Assembly (NCBI GenBank): GCA_963766195.1
Contig: CAVXYY010000005.1
Span: 310,001-374,000, forward strand
From: JAHEFT01 sp963766195
GTDB lineage: Bacteria; Pseudomonadota; Gammaproteobacteria; Xanthomonadales; SZUA-36
DNA: 64,000 nt
Reading direction: 5' to 3'
A model generated the notes under the pieces. The model had not been told where the DNA came from. It did no database searches and worked only from the letters and a program-made list of their open reading frames with translations. Of this stretch, positions 54,449 to 63,472 are shown piece by piece. Made by a program: the position numbers and the translations under genes. Numbering within the stretch: position 1 is the first letter of the stretch; every line of letters begins with the position of its first letter.

Positions 54449-55386
54449 ACGATCCTCGGGTCGACCAGTTTGTAAATGAAATCGGTGAAAACCTGGATCA
54501 GCACGAAGGCCACTGCAGTCAGGCCCACCACGGCTTGCAGTACGGGTTGATCGCCGCTGGTTATGGCGTCGAAAGTCACTTTACCCACGCCCGGTATTCC
54601 GAAATAGGATTCGATCAGCAGACTCCCCGAGATAACGACCAGCGGAATGGAAAACATGACCCGGGTGATGATCGGCACCATGCTGTTTTTCAGCACGTGT
54701 TTCCACAGGATCGTTGCGGTGGATGCGCCGAAAGCCCGCGCCGTGCGGATATGGTCTTTGCCGGACTCCTCGATGAAAACAGCGCGGTAGAAACGGGTGT
54801 TGTATCCCAGCGTGACCAGGATCAGGGACAGCGTGGGCACGGCGACGTATCTCAGGTAGGAGCCAGGGTCGTTTACCTGCCAGCCACGCACCGGGAACAG
54901 GTTCAGCCCGTAAGGGGTGCTCAGCAGAACCTGGAGAACGATGATGATGACCAGGAAACTGAGACTCATGCCGCTCACCGCGAGGCCGTTGATCAAGTGG
55001 TCGGTCCAGCGGCCCCTTTGTTGTGCTGCGGTCAGGCCCAGGGCAATTCCCAGCAGGTTTCCCAGGACGAACCCCGGGAGCATCAGGGCCAGCGTCACCG
55101 GGACGGTTTTTTTCAGAATGTGGCTGACCGGTTCACCGGATGAATTCGATTGGCCCAGATTCAACGTAAACAGCTGCGCCAGGTAGTTGGAATAACGCGT
55201 GAAAAACGGCTGGTCATAACCCAGTTCGTGCCGCACTTCCGCGATTTGGGCGGAAGTCGCATTTTTGCCCACCAGGGTATAGGTCTGATCCGGCCCGAAC
55301 CATACCATCAACAGGAAGCTGATCAGCGTGACACCCAGGACCAGCAAAAGGCCGTGGGCCAACTTACGCAATGTGTAACGCAACAC
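54445..55386 (-). CDS. oligopeptide ABC transporter permease (OppB/DppB-like)
   Basis: A 313-residue permease. The N-terminus MLRYTLRKLAHGLLLVLGVTL and the GYDQPFFTRYSNYL periplasmic segment are classic for the B subunit, with the EAA loop KDHIRTARAFGASTATILWKHVLKN near residue 215. It partners the C subunit. Overlaps the binding-protein stop by one base. Confidence 0.92.
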   Translation of the reverse strand: MLRYTLRKLAHGLLLVLGVTLISFLLMVWFGPDQTYTLVGKNATSAQIAEVRHELGYDQPFFTRYSNYLAQLFTLNLGQSNSSGEPVSHILKKTVPVTLALMLPGFVLGNLLGIALGLTAAQQRGRWTDHLINGLAVSGMSLSFLVIIIVLQVLLSTPYGLNLFPVRGWQVNDPGSYLRYVAVPTLSLILVTLGYNTRFYRAVFIEESGKDHIRTARAFGASTATILWKHVLKNSMVPIITRVMFSIPLVVISGSLLIESYFGIPGVGKVTFDAITSGDQPVLQAVVGLTAVAFVLIQVFTDFIYKLVDPRIV

Positions 55387-57242
55387 TAGTCCGGCACCGG
55401 CCCGGCGCCCGGTCCGGTGCTGCGGGGGGCAACAAAGCGAAAGAAAAATCCCCCTACGAAGGACCGGTCGGGAAGAGCGGCCAGGTCGCGGTTCCAGAGC
55501 AGGATCAGCCTGCGGGACACGCCGCTGATGGTCACGCAGTCATCGATCACGATCTGGTTCATATTGCGGTACATGGCTGTACGCACGGGCGATGCCTGCA
55601 TGCCCGAACTCTCACGGTACAGCCGGTTGAACTCATTGTTATTGAAATTGGCGCTATTCGAGCCCGGTGAAGAGTTTGGCCCGTAAAACAACTGGACCGT
55701 GTTCTCTGCATCCGGGTAGTCCATGGTCCAGCCGGTCGTGATCAGCATCACTTCGCGGTTCAGGTAAGCGCGCGCGTAGTCACCGTAGGTCGCAAAAGTC
55801 AGGGGCTTGATGTTCTCCTGCGGGTAGCCGATTTCGCCCAGGAAGCTGCGGAACTGCTCAAACATCTGGCGTTCGGTCACGCTGGCCGGGAACCCGTATT
55901 CCAGGACCGGCAGGTTACCTGCGTTCCAGCCGTGGGTGCTGAGCAGGCGCCTGGCGCCCTCGAGGTCCCGCGTGACCGGCGCCTGGTCCTGTTGCGGGTC
56001 GAACTCCGGCGCCGCCGGCGGGATGATGCCGGCAAAGACGTCACCGATGTCGTAGTAAAAAATCTCGTTTCTTTTCTGCCAGTCAAACGCCTTGATGATG
56101 GCGCAGCGAAGGGCCTTGTTGCGTTCGTTCTGTTCCGGGTCAGGGTGGTACCCGATGCGTTGGTCAGCCATGTTGAAATCCGTGTGGACGAAGCCTGATT
56201 CCAGGTTGGCCATCACGTGGTAACGGTCTGCCAATGCGTTGTTAAGGGTGAGTGGGTCACGGCTTTTCAAGGCCTGATCGAACTGGCTGACGGGCACTTT
56301 TACAAAGTCCAGCTCTCCTGCTATGAAAGAATTCCAGCGGGCTGCGTCTTCCGCAATGAACTCTATTTCGATGCGATCCATGAATGGAAAAATCAGCCCT
56401 TCCAGCCGTTCCAGGCCGAGATCATCCTGGCTGGCCGGATCGTAACCCTCGGACTCGAGGCTGAATGCCTCCTCCCTGAAGTCCCTGTTTCTGATCAGCA
56501 CGGCGCTGGCGGTATTGAATGACTGCAAACGGTAAGGTCCCGAGCCAACAGGATGGCTCGCGAACTCCTGGTCATATTGGTCCACGGCTTCCGCCGGCAC
56601 GATCGCGGAGAAACCCTGGGTCAGCGTGTGCGTCAACTGCGGAAAAGGGGAGACCAGCTGAATTTGCAAGGTGTGTTCATCCAGCGCCTTCAGGCCGGCT
56701 ACGTCCCGGCTGTAATCGGAGCCGGCTTCTTTCCACTCGTCCAGGCCCGCTATCCGTCCCTGCCAGAGCCATGCGCCCTGTGCGCGGGTAGCAGGATCGA
56801 ATTGCCGCTTTATCGAGTAGATAAAGTCGGCAGCCGTGACGGCACGGCCTTTGCCATCGGGGAATACCGGGTCATCAATGAAATACGCTCCGGACTTCAG
56901 GCGAATCGTGTAGATCAGCCCGTCGGCGGATACCTCGGGCAGTCCCTCTGCCAGGTTTGGTTCCAGTTCATAAGGGCGGGCGAGATACTTGTACCGGTAG
57001 AGCGTGTCGTACAGGTTGACGGCCAGAAAATTTGCATAAATGCTGGAGGCCTGGGCCGGGTCAAGGCTGCTGGGCGCACCGTCCATGGCATGACGGTATG
57101 TGTTCAGAGGGCGCCCTGCTTCCGGATCTGGAGGCGGGTTGTCGCAGCCTGGCATCAGCAGCAATGCTGCGATGGGCAAGCACAACAGGCAAAGGCTTTT
57201 TTTCAATGGTGTCACGGGGTCCAGCTTACCCCAGCAGGTCAA
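55386..57242 (-). CDS. oligopeptide-binding lipoprotein (SBP_bac_5)
   Basis: A 618-residue substrate-binding protein with a lipobox (LLLMPGC, residue 33) that anchors it in the inner membrane. The mature part has PSSLDPAQASSIYA, LAEGLPEVSADGLIYTIRLKSGAYF and GSGPYRLQSF, which are standard for peptide- or nickel-binding family 5 proteins. It delivers ligand to the B/C permease. TTG 57242 overlaps the mlaA stop as TTGA and gives coupled translation; GTG 57215 is an alternative. The peptide specificity is unknown. Confidence 0.88.
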   Translation of the reverse strand: MTCWGKLDPVTPLKKSLCLLCLPIAALLLMPGCDNPPPDPEAGRPLNTYRHAMDGAPSSLDPAQASSIYANFLAVNLYDTLYRYKYLARPYELEPNLAEGLPEVSADGLIYTIRLKSGAYFIDDPVFPDGKGRAVTAADFIYSIKRQFDPATRAQGAWLWQGRIAGLDEWKEAGSDYSRDVAGLKALDEHTLQIQLVSPFPQLTHTLTQGFSAIVPAEAVDQYDQEFASHPVGSGPYRLQSFNTASAVLIRNRDFREEAFSLESEGYDPASQDDLGLERLEGLIFPFMDRIEIEFIAEDAARWNSFIAGELDFVKVPVSQFDQALKSRDPLTLNNALADRYHVMANLESGFVHTDFNMADQRIGYHPDPEQNERNKALRCAIIKAFDWQKRNEIFYYDIGDVFAGIIPPAAPEFDPQQDQAPVTRDLEGARRLLSTHGWNAGNLPVLEYGFPASVTERQMFEQFRSFLGEIGYPQENIKPLTFATYGDYARAYLNREVMLITTGWTMDYPDAENTVQLFYGPNSSPGSNSANFNNNEFNRLYRESSGMQASPVRTAMYRNMNQIVIDDCVTISGVSRRLILLWNRDLAALPDRSFVGGFFFRFVAPRSTGPGAGPVPD

Positions 57243-57976
57243 TACTCTTCCAATAATGCGTCGTAATCGGTCTCCGGTGGATCGCCGTCATAAGATACGG
57301 TATTCGCGATTTTGCAGGTAGACGTCCCGCACCAGCACGTACGGGTCGTTCGCGGCTATCCAGTTCCGCCTGGAAGGGCATCAGTTCGGCGCGCAGTGCG
57401 ATCAGGTCCACGACCATCGGTATGTAGTTGTTGTATTCACGGGCGACATAAGCTGATCGGGTGAAAATAGCCGTAGAAACTGCGGCCGATGAAATCACGG
57501 ACCGTGTAGGGGCCAAATACCGGCATCACCAGGTAGCGGCTGTTTTTCCATCCCCAGACCGCCAGGGTCTGGCCGAAATCTTCATCATAATCAGGGATTT
57601 CCACCTTGGTGGCAACGTCGACAAAACCCAGGACGCCGACAGTGGAGTTCATCAGGAAACGGCCCGTTGCGGTCAGGGCGTCTTCAATTTTGCCTTGTGC
57701 CAGCAGATTCAGGAAAGTCACCGGGTAGGACAGGTTATTGAAAAAATTCCTGATCCCGCGCCTGGGCGTTTCCGGAACGATGGCGTTGTAGCCTTTTGCC
57801 ACCGGCTGGGCGATCGCCTCGTCCAATGCCATGTTGAAGGAGAAAATTTTCCGGTTGTAGGCTTCCCAGGGATCGTCTTCGGGGTCTGTCAGAGTCGCGT
57901 TCTGGCTGGCGCAACCGCTCAGGGCTGACATCAGGACCAGCAGGGCGAACAGGAAAAAAGCCCGTTGCCTGTTCAT
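57239..57976 (-). CDS. mlaA: MlaA/VacJ outer-membrane lipoprotein (three frameshifts)
   Basis: About 245 residues after repair. The lipobox is LSGC (residue 22). The conserved VacJ body is DPWEAYNRKIFSFNMALDEAIAQPVAKGY, then NFFNNLSYPVTFLN and GRSFYGYFHPISYVA. Extra bases near 57456, 57353 and 57292 break the C-terminal part, which otherwise reads DPYVLVRDVYLQNREYRI...YDGDPPETDY, a typical VacJ tail. MlaA removes phospholipids from the outer leaflet and passes them to MlaC. Unlike E. coli, mlaA is placed directly after mlaB. Confidence 0.87.
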
Positions 57977-58296
57977 TGCTGCGAGCCCCTGCCGTTCAGG
58001 TTCATCACCTCATCCGCTTCGCACAACCGGGCCAGGCTGATCAGGCTGGGCGGCGCGTTGCTGATTTCCAGGTTCCGGGATGCCGCGCGTTGCATGGCCT
58101 GCCATTCGAGCAACAGGGCCAGTCCGGCGCTGTCGGCGTTGGTCACGTTTGACAGGTCGATCAGCGTAACGGGTTGCGGGCCTCGGAACAGTCTTTGAGT
58201 TTCACCGAACAGTCCGGCCACTGACTCGAAAGTCAGTGCGCCGGCAAGTGTGGCACAACCGTCTTCACCGATTTCGATGGAGTGGCTGTCAATCAC
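57973..58296 (-). CDS. mlaB: MlaB-like STAS domain protein
   Basis: A 107-residue STAS-domain protein with LIDLSNVTNADSAGLALLLEW, the typical helix-capped loop with a Thr/Ser near the conserved position. MlaB binds MlaF and stabilises the MlaFEDB complex. Overlaps mlaC by eight bases and mlaA by four. Confidence 0.85.
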   Translation of the reverse strand: MIDSHSIEIGEDGCATLAGALTFESVAGLFGETQRLFRGPQPVTLIDLSNVTNADSAGLALLLEWQAMQRAASRNLEISNAPPSLISLARLCEADEVMNLNGRGSQQ

Positions 58297-58909
58297 TGAG
58301 CTGGATGCTTCCGCTGCGGATTTCTTCCGTCACCTTGTCAATCCCATCCGCCTCGACGCGGGGTGAAATCTGGTTACGAAACGTGATGATGTAAGAAATA
58401 CCCTCGACGGTAACATCGAAGGCTTTCCAGCCCTCATCCGTTTTCCGGAAAGCGTAGTCCACGGGGGTAAATCCGCCATTTTCCAGCGCGATGCGGGTCC
58501 GGACCCGGGTCAGTTTGTCCGTGTTGTTACCCTTCAGCGGAAGCACTTCCACCTGCTTGTCTGACCGGAATTCGAGCAATCCGTCCGCGTAGCGGTTAAC
58601 CAGGACACTGCTCATGGCCTGGGAAAACGACTCCAGTTGTTCGGGACTGACTCCCTTGCCCGATTTCCCCAGGATCAGGCGCGCTGAATAATTCAGGTCA
58701 AGCAGCGGGAGAAGGTCTTCACGCACGACGTCCTGGAGCAAGACCGGATTCGCTGTAAACTCTTCCCTGCGTTCATCGAGAATGGAAAGGATGCTGGCAG
58801 TCGTCTCTTCGATAATGGTCAGCGGGTCGCGCTGATCTGGCGGGTACGCGCCCGCCACCCCGGTTCCGGCGAGCAGGAGCAGTGCAATGGCTAACAGTGA
58901 TTTCATCAT
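58289..58909 (-). CDS. mlaC: MlaC periplasmic phospholipid shuttle
   Basis: A 206-residue exported protein with a signal peptide (MKSLLAIALLLLAGTGVAGA) and the Ttg2D/MlaC fold: LLPLLDLNYSARLILGKSG, then FRSDKQVEVLP and the C-terminal WKAFDVTVEGISYIITFRNQ. It carries phospholipids between MlaA at the outer membrane and MlaD at the inner membrane. Two adjacent ATGs (58909, 58906) could start it; the stop of mlaD overlaps. Confidence 0.92.
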   Translation of the reverse strand: MMKSLLAIALLLLAGTGVAGAYPPDQRDPLTIIEETTASILSILDERREEFTANPVLLQDVVREDLLPLLDLNYSARLILGKSGKGVSPEQLESFSQAMSSVLVNRYADGLLEFRSDKQVEVLPLKGNNTDKLTRVRTRIALENGGFTPVDYAFRKTDEGWKAFDVTVEGISYIITFRNQISPRVEADGIDKVTEEIRSGSIQLSD

Positions 58910-59376
58910 TCTTCTTTGTCTGATCCGGTGTTGAACAGATATTTACCGATAATCTGTTCGAGAACAAGGGCTGATTGGGTGATGAACAGTTCATCACCGT
59001 CGGCCAGCATATCCGGTGCTCCTCCCGGCTCCAGGCCGATGTAGCGGTCTCCAAGCACACCTGACGTCAGTATCGAAGCACTGGTGTCTGATGGAATCTC
59101 GTCAAACCGGGAAGCCACGCTCATTTCTACCACGGCTTCAAATGAGACCGGATCCAGGGTAATTGATTCAACCATGCCTACCGTGACGCCGCCGATCTTT
59201 ACCGGGGCGCGGTCGCGCAAATCAGCAACATTGGTGAACCGCGCACTGATATTGTACGTTTCCTTGCCGATATCCTGGCCGTAGTCCGTGGCCCGGGTGG
59301 CGAGCCAGACCAGGGCGGCAATGCCCAGCAGCAGAAAAACCCCGGATGCGAATTCAACTCTGTAGTTCGCACGCAT
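58906..59376 (-). CDS. mlaD: MlaD, MCE domain protein
   Basis: A 156-residue protein: one N-terminal helix (FASGVFLLLGIAALVWLATRA) and a single MCE domain (YNISARFTNVADLRDRAPVKIGGVTVGMV, then GVLGDRYIGLEPGG). MlaD forms a hexameric ring on the inner membrane that receives lipid from MlaC. Size matches the E. coli protein family. Nine bases follow mlaE. Confidence 0.94.
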   Translation of the reverse strand: MRANYRVEFASGVFLLLGIAALVWLATRATDYGQDIGKETYNISARFTNVADLRDRAPVKIGGVTVGMVESITLDPVSFEAVVEMSVASRFDEIPSDTSASILTSGVLGDRYIGLEPGGAPDMLADGDELFITQSALVLEQIIGKYLFNTGSDKEE

Positions 59377-59385
59377 ATCGTTACC

Positions 59386-60156
59386 TCAAGTCAGGAATGA
59401 CGTCATGATGAAGTCGAAAATAAGAACCAGTACGGAACTCAGGACGACTGTATTGGTGGTAGCCGTGCCCACACCGGACCCGGTCGGTTTTGCAGAGTAG
59501 CCGAAATAGACCGCGATCAGGCTGATCGTTCCGCCAAACACCACACTCTTGTAGATTCCGCCCAGGAAATCTTTTTCAAAGAAAATACCGGTTTGAAGTT
59601 TGCTCCAGAAAATGCCGGCATCCAGGCCCATCACGCCGATAGAGAAAACCACGCTGCCCAGGATGGCCAGTGCATTGAACAGCGCTGTCAGCAAAGGCAC
59701 CGAGATAACGCCGGCCGCGAAACGCGGCAGCGCGATACGCTGGATCGGATCAATTGCCATTAGTTCCATGGCTTCGATCTGGTTGGTGGCCTTCATCAGG
59801 CCGATTTCAGCCGTGATCGATGTGCCGGCCCGTCCCGCGAACAGCAAAGCGGTTAACACCGGACCCAGTTCACGGAACAGGGATTTGCCGACCAGCAGGC
59901 TGACCTGGTCCGATGCACCGAATTGCTCCAGTGCATTGATCGCCTGCAGGGACAGCACCATGCCGACAAAAAACCCGCAAATCATGATGATGACCAGGGA
60001 CCTTGCCCCGATCAGGTAAGTCTGTTGCAACACCGTAAGAATCTGGGAGCCGCTGAAACGGACACCCGCGAGCATGCGGAACAGGAAAAGCAGGCACTGC
60101 CCGGCCTGGGCAACCGGCCCGGTAAATCGGTCAATCAGCGGGATCGATTCCTGCAT
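59386..60156 (-). CDS. mlaE: MlaE permease
   Basis: A 256-residue inner-membrane permease of the lipid ABC importer. It shows VLQQTYLIGARSLVIIMICGFFVGMVLSLQ and the conserved ALLFAGRAGTSITAEIGLMKATNQIEAMELMAIDP cytosolic loop. ATG 60156 is preferred because it follows the mlaF stop by one base; an earlier start at 60183 would overlap mlaF. Partner of MlaF ATPase. Confidence 0.94.
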   Translation of the reverse strand: MQESIPLIDRFTGPVAQAGQCLLFLFRMLAGVRFSGSQILTVLQQTYLIGARSLVIIMICGFFVGMVLSLQAINALEQFGASDQVSLLVGKSLFRELGPVLTALLFAGRAGTSITAEIGLMKATNQIEAMELMAIDPIQRIALPRFAAGVISVPLLTALFNALAILGSVVFSIGVMGLDAGIFWSKLQTGIFFEKDFLGGIYKSVVFGGTISLIAVYFGYSAKPTGSGVGTATTNTVVLSSVLVLIFDFIMTSFLT

Positions 60157-60157
60157 G

Positions 60158-60985
60158 TCAGTCCAGTAATCCCCAGGGCGCACCCGGTGGTTGATAGTGA
60201 AAAGGGATCGGTCCTTCGACTTTGCCGTTCATGAACTGGTCGACGCCCGGGTCATCGCTGCTGCCCAGATCAGCCGGAGGGCCCTCACCGGCAATCTTTG
60301 CGGAGGCAATGATATAACAATAATCGACCAGCCGGCTCATCTGGAACACGTTATGCGTAACCACGAGGCTGGTCAGTCCGAGTGCGTCATTGGTTTCACG
60401 CATCAGCGTGCGGATGGTCGAGACCGCGATCGGGTCCAGCCCGGTCATCGGCTCGTCATAGAGCATGATGTCCGGATCGAGAACGACGGCGCGGGCGAAT
60501 GCAACCCTCCTGGCCATCCCGCCCGAAAGCTGGTGCGGCATGCGTTCTTCTATACCGCCCAGGCCGACTGCGCTGAGCTTGCACATCACCAGGCGACGGA
60601 TCAGCGCTTCCGGAAGATTGGTATGCTCGCGCACGGGCGTGGCAATATTTTCGAATACGGTCAGGTCTGTGAACAAGGCGCCATCCTGCAGAAGCACCCC
60701 GATATTGCGGCGGAAATGGTGCAATTCCCGGTCTGACATCGAGGAAATCAACTGGCCGTTAACTTCTACCGTTCCTTCGTCCGGGCGCAATTGGCCCGAT
60801 ATCAGCCGGAGAATGGTGGTCTTGCCGGCGCCACTGGGACCCATGAAAGCTACGATGGATCCGCGCGGTATGTCCATGTTGATGCCATCCAGGATGGTTT
60901 TACGGCCACGACGGAAGACCAGGTCCCTGATACGGATGACCGGTGCAGTGGAATCGATACGGCTGGCTGGTGAATCGTTCATCAT
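60158..60985 (-). CDS. mlaF: MlaF ATPase
   Basis: A 275-residue ATPase that powers Mla lipid transport. Walker A GPSGAGKTT, signature LSGGMARRVAFARAVV, Walker B IMLYDEPMTGLD, and the C-terminal tail that contacts MlaB. It starts at the tandem ATGs 60985/60982 and is the first gene of the long minus-strand run down to the SET gene. The MATE and psp genes are unrelated to it. Confidence 0.94.
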   Translation of the reverse strand: MMNDSPASRIDSTAPVIRIRDLVFRRGRKTILDGINMDIPRGSIVAFMGPSGAGKTTILRLISGQLRPDEGTVEVNGQLISSMSDRELHHFRRNIGVLLQDGALFTDLTVFENIATPVREHTNLPEALIRRLVMCKLSAVGLGGIEERMPHQLSGGMARRVAFARAVVLDPDIMLYDEPMTGLDPIAVSTIRTLMRETNDALGLTSLVVTHNVFQMSRLVDYCYIIASAKIAGEGPPADLGSSDDPGVDQFMNGKVEGPIPFHYQPPGAPWGLLD

Positions 60986-61041
60986 TGGCCCTGAGAATGC
61001 GCGGGGGACAATTGTAGTACGAATAGGAGAAGTCTTCAGAC

Positions 61042-61073
61042 AAAAAAAGAGAGGAGGCGTAAGCCTCCTCTCT
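61042..61073 (-). terminator. strong intrinsic terminator of the ncRNA
   Basis: On the minus strand AGAGAGGAGGC-TTAC-GCCTCCTCTCT (61073-61048) with an 11 bp perfect stem is followed by seven T (61048-61042). This is the strongest terminator in the window. It points away from MltF and toward mlaF, so it ends whatever is made from 61.1-61.6 kb and insulates mlaF from it. Confidence 0.9.
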
Positions 61074-61622
61074 CGTGTAGAAGTATCGGAACTCCGCTTA
61101 TGGTGGACTGCAGATCCTCCTAGGCCTTTCCAACTCTGTCCGGTTCCTCGGCTCTCTGCTCCCGGGCTCCGGTCGCGGGACTTCTACTCCCGCCTTCTTT
61201 ATCGACGTCTTTCGGTCATCCGATTCCACAGGGTTGCGCCCGTATCCTCGTCGGTTTCCGGAACTTGCGTTCTTTCCACCCTTCGACTCTTCCGGCTTGC
61301 GCCTTTCGAGTTCCGGATCTACCGCTGCCTGAGCAGCCTTCGACCCCGGTCGTCCAAAGCCTGAGCTTTCCCGACCTTTCAGACCTTGCTGCAGTTTTAC
61401 CTGCTTCGGGTCTTTTCGACCTGGTGAGGCTTGCACCTCCTGGCGTCTATCTCAAGGGATCGCGTCTCCCTTTCGAGTCACCCTTCTGTGGTACGACCGG
61501 CGTTTGCAGAGCCCGGCCCAGGTGACATGTTCAGCACCACGTGAACACTTTATCCGTTTTCTGTTACCCTCCACTGCCTTTCGACGGGTCGGCCGTCCGG
61601 CCGGTGGGTTTCGTCTAACGGG
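61042..61622 (-). ncRNA. candidate ~580 nt structured non-coding RNA
   Basis: No plausible protein lies here. The minus strand folds into many short, stable hairpins: GTTCA/TGAAC (61546-61529), CTC..AAGGGA/TCCCTTGAG (61477-61451), GGTC-GAAAA-GACC (61421-61409), GGTCG..AAAGC-TCAG-GCTTT..CGACC (61376-61348), GCTGC-TCAG-GCAGC (61337-61324), ACTC..GGC-GCAA-GCC..GAGT (61311-61286), GAAC-GCAA-GTTC (61272-61261) and GCGGGA/TCCCGC (61193-61175). Two have GCAA (GNRA) loops. A strong promoter precedes it and the terminator ends it. It does not match RNase P, tmRNA, SRP or 6S signatures. A known class I do not recognise remains possible. Confidence 0.65.
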
Positions 61623-61628
61623 ATATTA

Positions 61629-61657
61629 AAATTACTCCTGAGAACCTGTGATGTCAA
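61629..61657 (-). promoter_or_regulatory. promoter of the candidate ncRNA
   Basis: A perfect TTGACA (61657-61652), a 17-base spacer and TAATTT (61634-61629) on the minus strand, with transcription expected from about 61622. There is no ribosome site or start codon matching an ORF close downstream. It is divergent from the MltF gene. Confidence 0.7.
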
Positions 61658-61858
61658 CGCTTGTTTCGGTTAAGTTAGAGGGGTTTTCTCAAGGGCAATA
61701 TCAGGTCCAAATGGCAAGTTGCTGAATAAGCGAACAACACTGGAAAATTCATTTTTTCTTTTTTGCGACGAACCGAATTGAGTGACAAATAATCACGGCA
61801 CGCCAGGATCAAATTGGATAAGATGCCATCAACACCCCAAACCGGTTAACCGAAAAGT

Positions 61859-63398
61859 ATGCACCTGTTCAGAAATTTCACACTCTGTCTTTTGGCCCTG
61901 GCGCTCACAGCCTGTGATGATTCCGGTTCGCAAGGTTCCGGGCGGGATCAAGGCAGCCCCGGGTTATCCGCAGAATCGTCCCCTGGCGCCGAGGTACCGT
62001 CCCGGCCCTCACTCGAACAAATCCAGGCAGAACTGGGCATCCCTGTTCTTGACCAAGCCCTGGTCCGGCGATCTGGACGGGATGATCGAAAGACGCGTCA
62101 TCCGGGTTCTGACCATTTATGGCCTGGGTACGTACTTCATAGAAAACGGACAGGAAGCCGGAATCGTCTACGAGTTGTTCAAGATGTTCGAAGACCAGGT
62201 TAACCGGGACGCGGGCAAAAAGACGGTGCGGGTACACGTGATTTTCGTACCGGTTTCACGTGATGAGCTGATTCCAGGTCTGCTGGACGGCCGTGGCGAT
62301 ATTGCGGCGGCCGGGCTGACCATCACGCCGGAACGCAGCGAACTTGTTGATTTTTCAGATCCGGTATTCAGCGGGATTTCCGAGGTGCTGGTCACCGGGC
62401 CATCCGCTCCTGCCGTTTCATCGAAAGAAGATCTGGCAGGTCGGGACCTCTATGTCAGGGCTTCCAGCAGCTATCGTACCAGCCTGGATGCGTTGAACCG
62501 CCAGTTCATGGACGAAGGCATTGAACCGCTAAGAATCCAGGACGTTTCTGAAATCCTGGAGGATGACGATATCCTCGAAATGGTGAATGGCGGCTCCCTG
62601 GAATGGGCGGTTGTCGATGACTACAAGGCGAGGATTTTTGCTGATGTATTCGAGAACCTGGTCGTACGTGACGATATCGTATTCCGCGCCGGCGGAGAAA
62701 TTGGCTACGCTTTTCGCAAAAACAGTCCGCAATTGAAATCCGCAATGAATGAGTTTTTGAAATCGCACAAACAGGGAACGCTGAAAGGGAATATCCTGAT
62801 CAATCGCTATCTCAGGGATTTTGATTGGTCGCAGAATGCGCTGGATGCGGAAGATTACCAGCGCTTCGAGGAAGTGGTCGATATTTTTGAAAAGTATGGA
62901 GAGGAGTACGGCATCGAATACCTGATGGTCGCCGCCCAGGGTTACCAGGAATCCGGCTTGCGTCAGAGTGCACGCAGCAAACAGGGTGCGATCGGGATCA
63001 TGCAATTATTGCCGAGCACCGCGGCGGACCGGAATGTCGATATACCCGACATATCAAAGGCTGAAGACAACATCCACGCCGGAGTCAAATACCTCGATTT
63101 TATCCGCAACCGCTATTTCAATGACCCCGAAATGGATACCGTCAACAAGACTCTTTTTGCCCTGGCATCCTACAACGCCGGCCCGGCCAGGGTGGCGGAC
63201 CTCAGGCTCAAGGCTGAAAAGCAGGGCTACAACCCCAACCTCTGGTTCGATAACGTGGAAATCATTGCGGCGCGCGAGATCGGCAGCGAAACCGTGCAAT
63301 ACGTCGCCAATATCGTCAAGTACTACGTGGCCTATCGCTTAAGCATCATTCGTGGTCTGCAGAAAAAACAGGCGCTCGAATTTCACGCGAAAGATTAA
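61859..63398 (+). CDS. mltF: MltF-like membrane-bound lytic murein transglycosylase (one frameshift)
   Basis: About 513 residues after repair. The lipobox is LTAC (signal MHLFRNFTLCLLALALTAC). An SBP_bac_3-like sensor domain follows (RVLTIYGLGTYFIENGQEAGIVYE, DIAAAGLTITPERSELVDFS), then an SLT lysozyme-like domain with the catalytic Glu in GYQESGLRQSARSKQGAIGIMQLLPSTA. It cleaves peptidoglycan to 1,6-anhydro products and is probably gated by a periplasmic ligand. The frame breaks near 62045-62050 (extra base in the GTTCTTG run). ATG 61859. Confidence 0.86.
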
Positions 63399-63472
63399 AT
63401 CCTGATTTAACACGTTGTGGTGGCGAGCGCCGAAGTTCCGGCGCCGGCATTTTTGATTCGGAGAGTGTGAAC

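Noticed and set aside
61098..61436. 112-residue basic minus-strand frame in the ncRNA region
   Set aside because: Low-complexity, Lys/Arg/Pro/Glu/Ser rich, without domain or good start, and the DNA is dominated by hairpins.
61042..61622. RNase P RNA, tmRNA, SRP RNA or 6S RNA
   Set aside because: The conserved RNase P regions are not found in the right order, there is no tRNA-like end or tag for tmRNA, no SRP apical loop, and the length is wrong for 6S and SRP.
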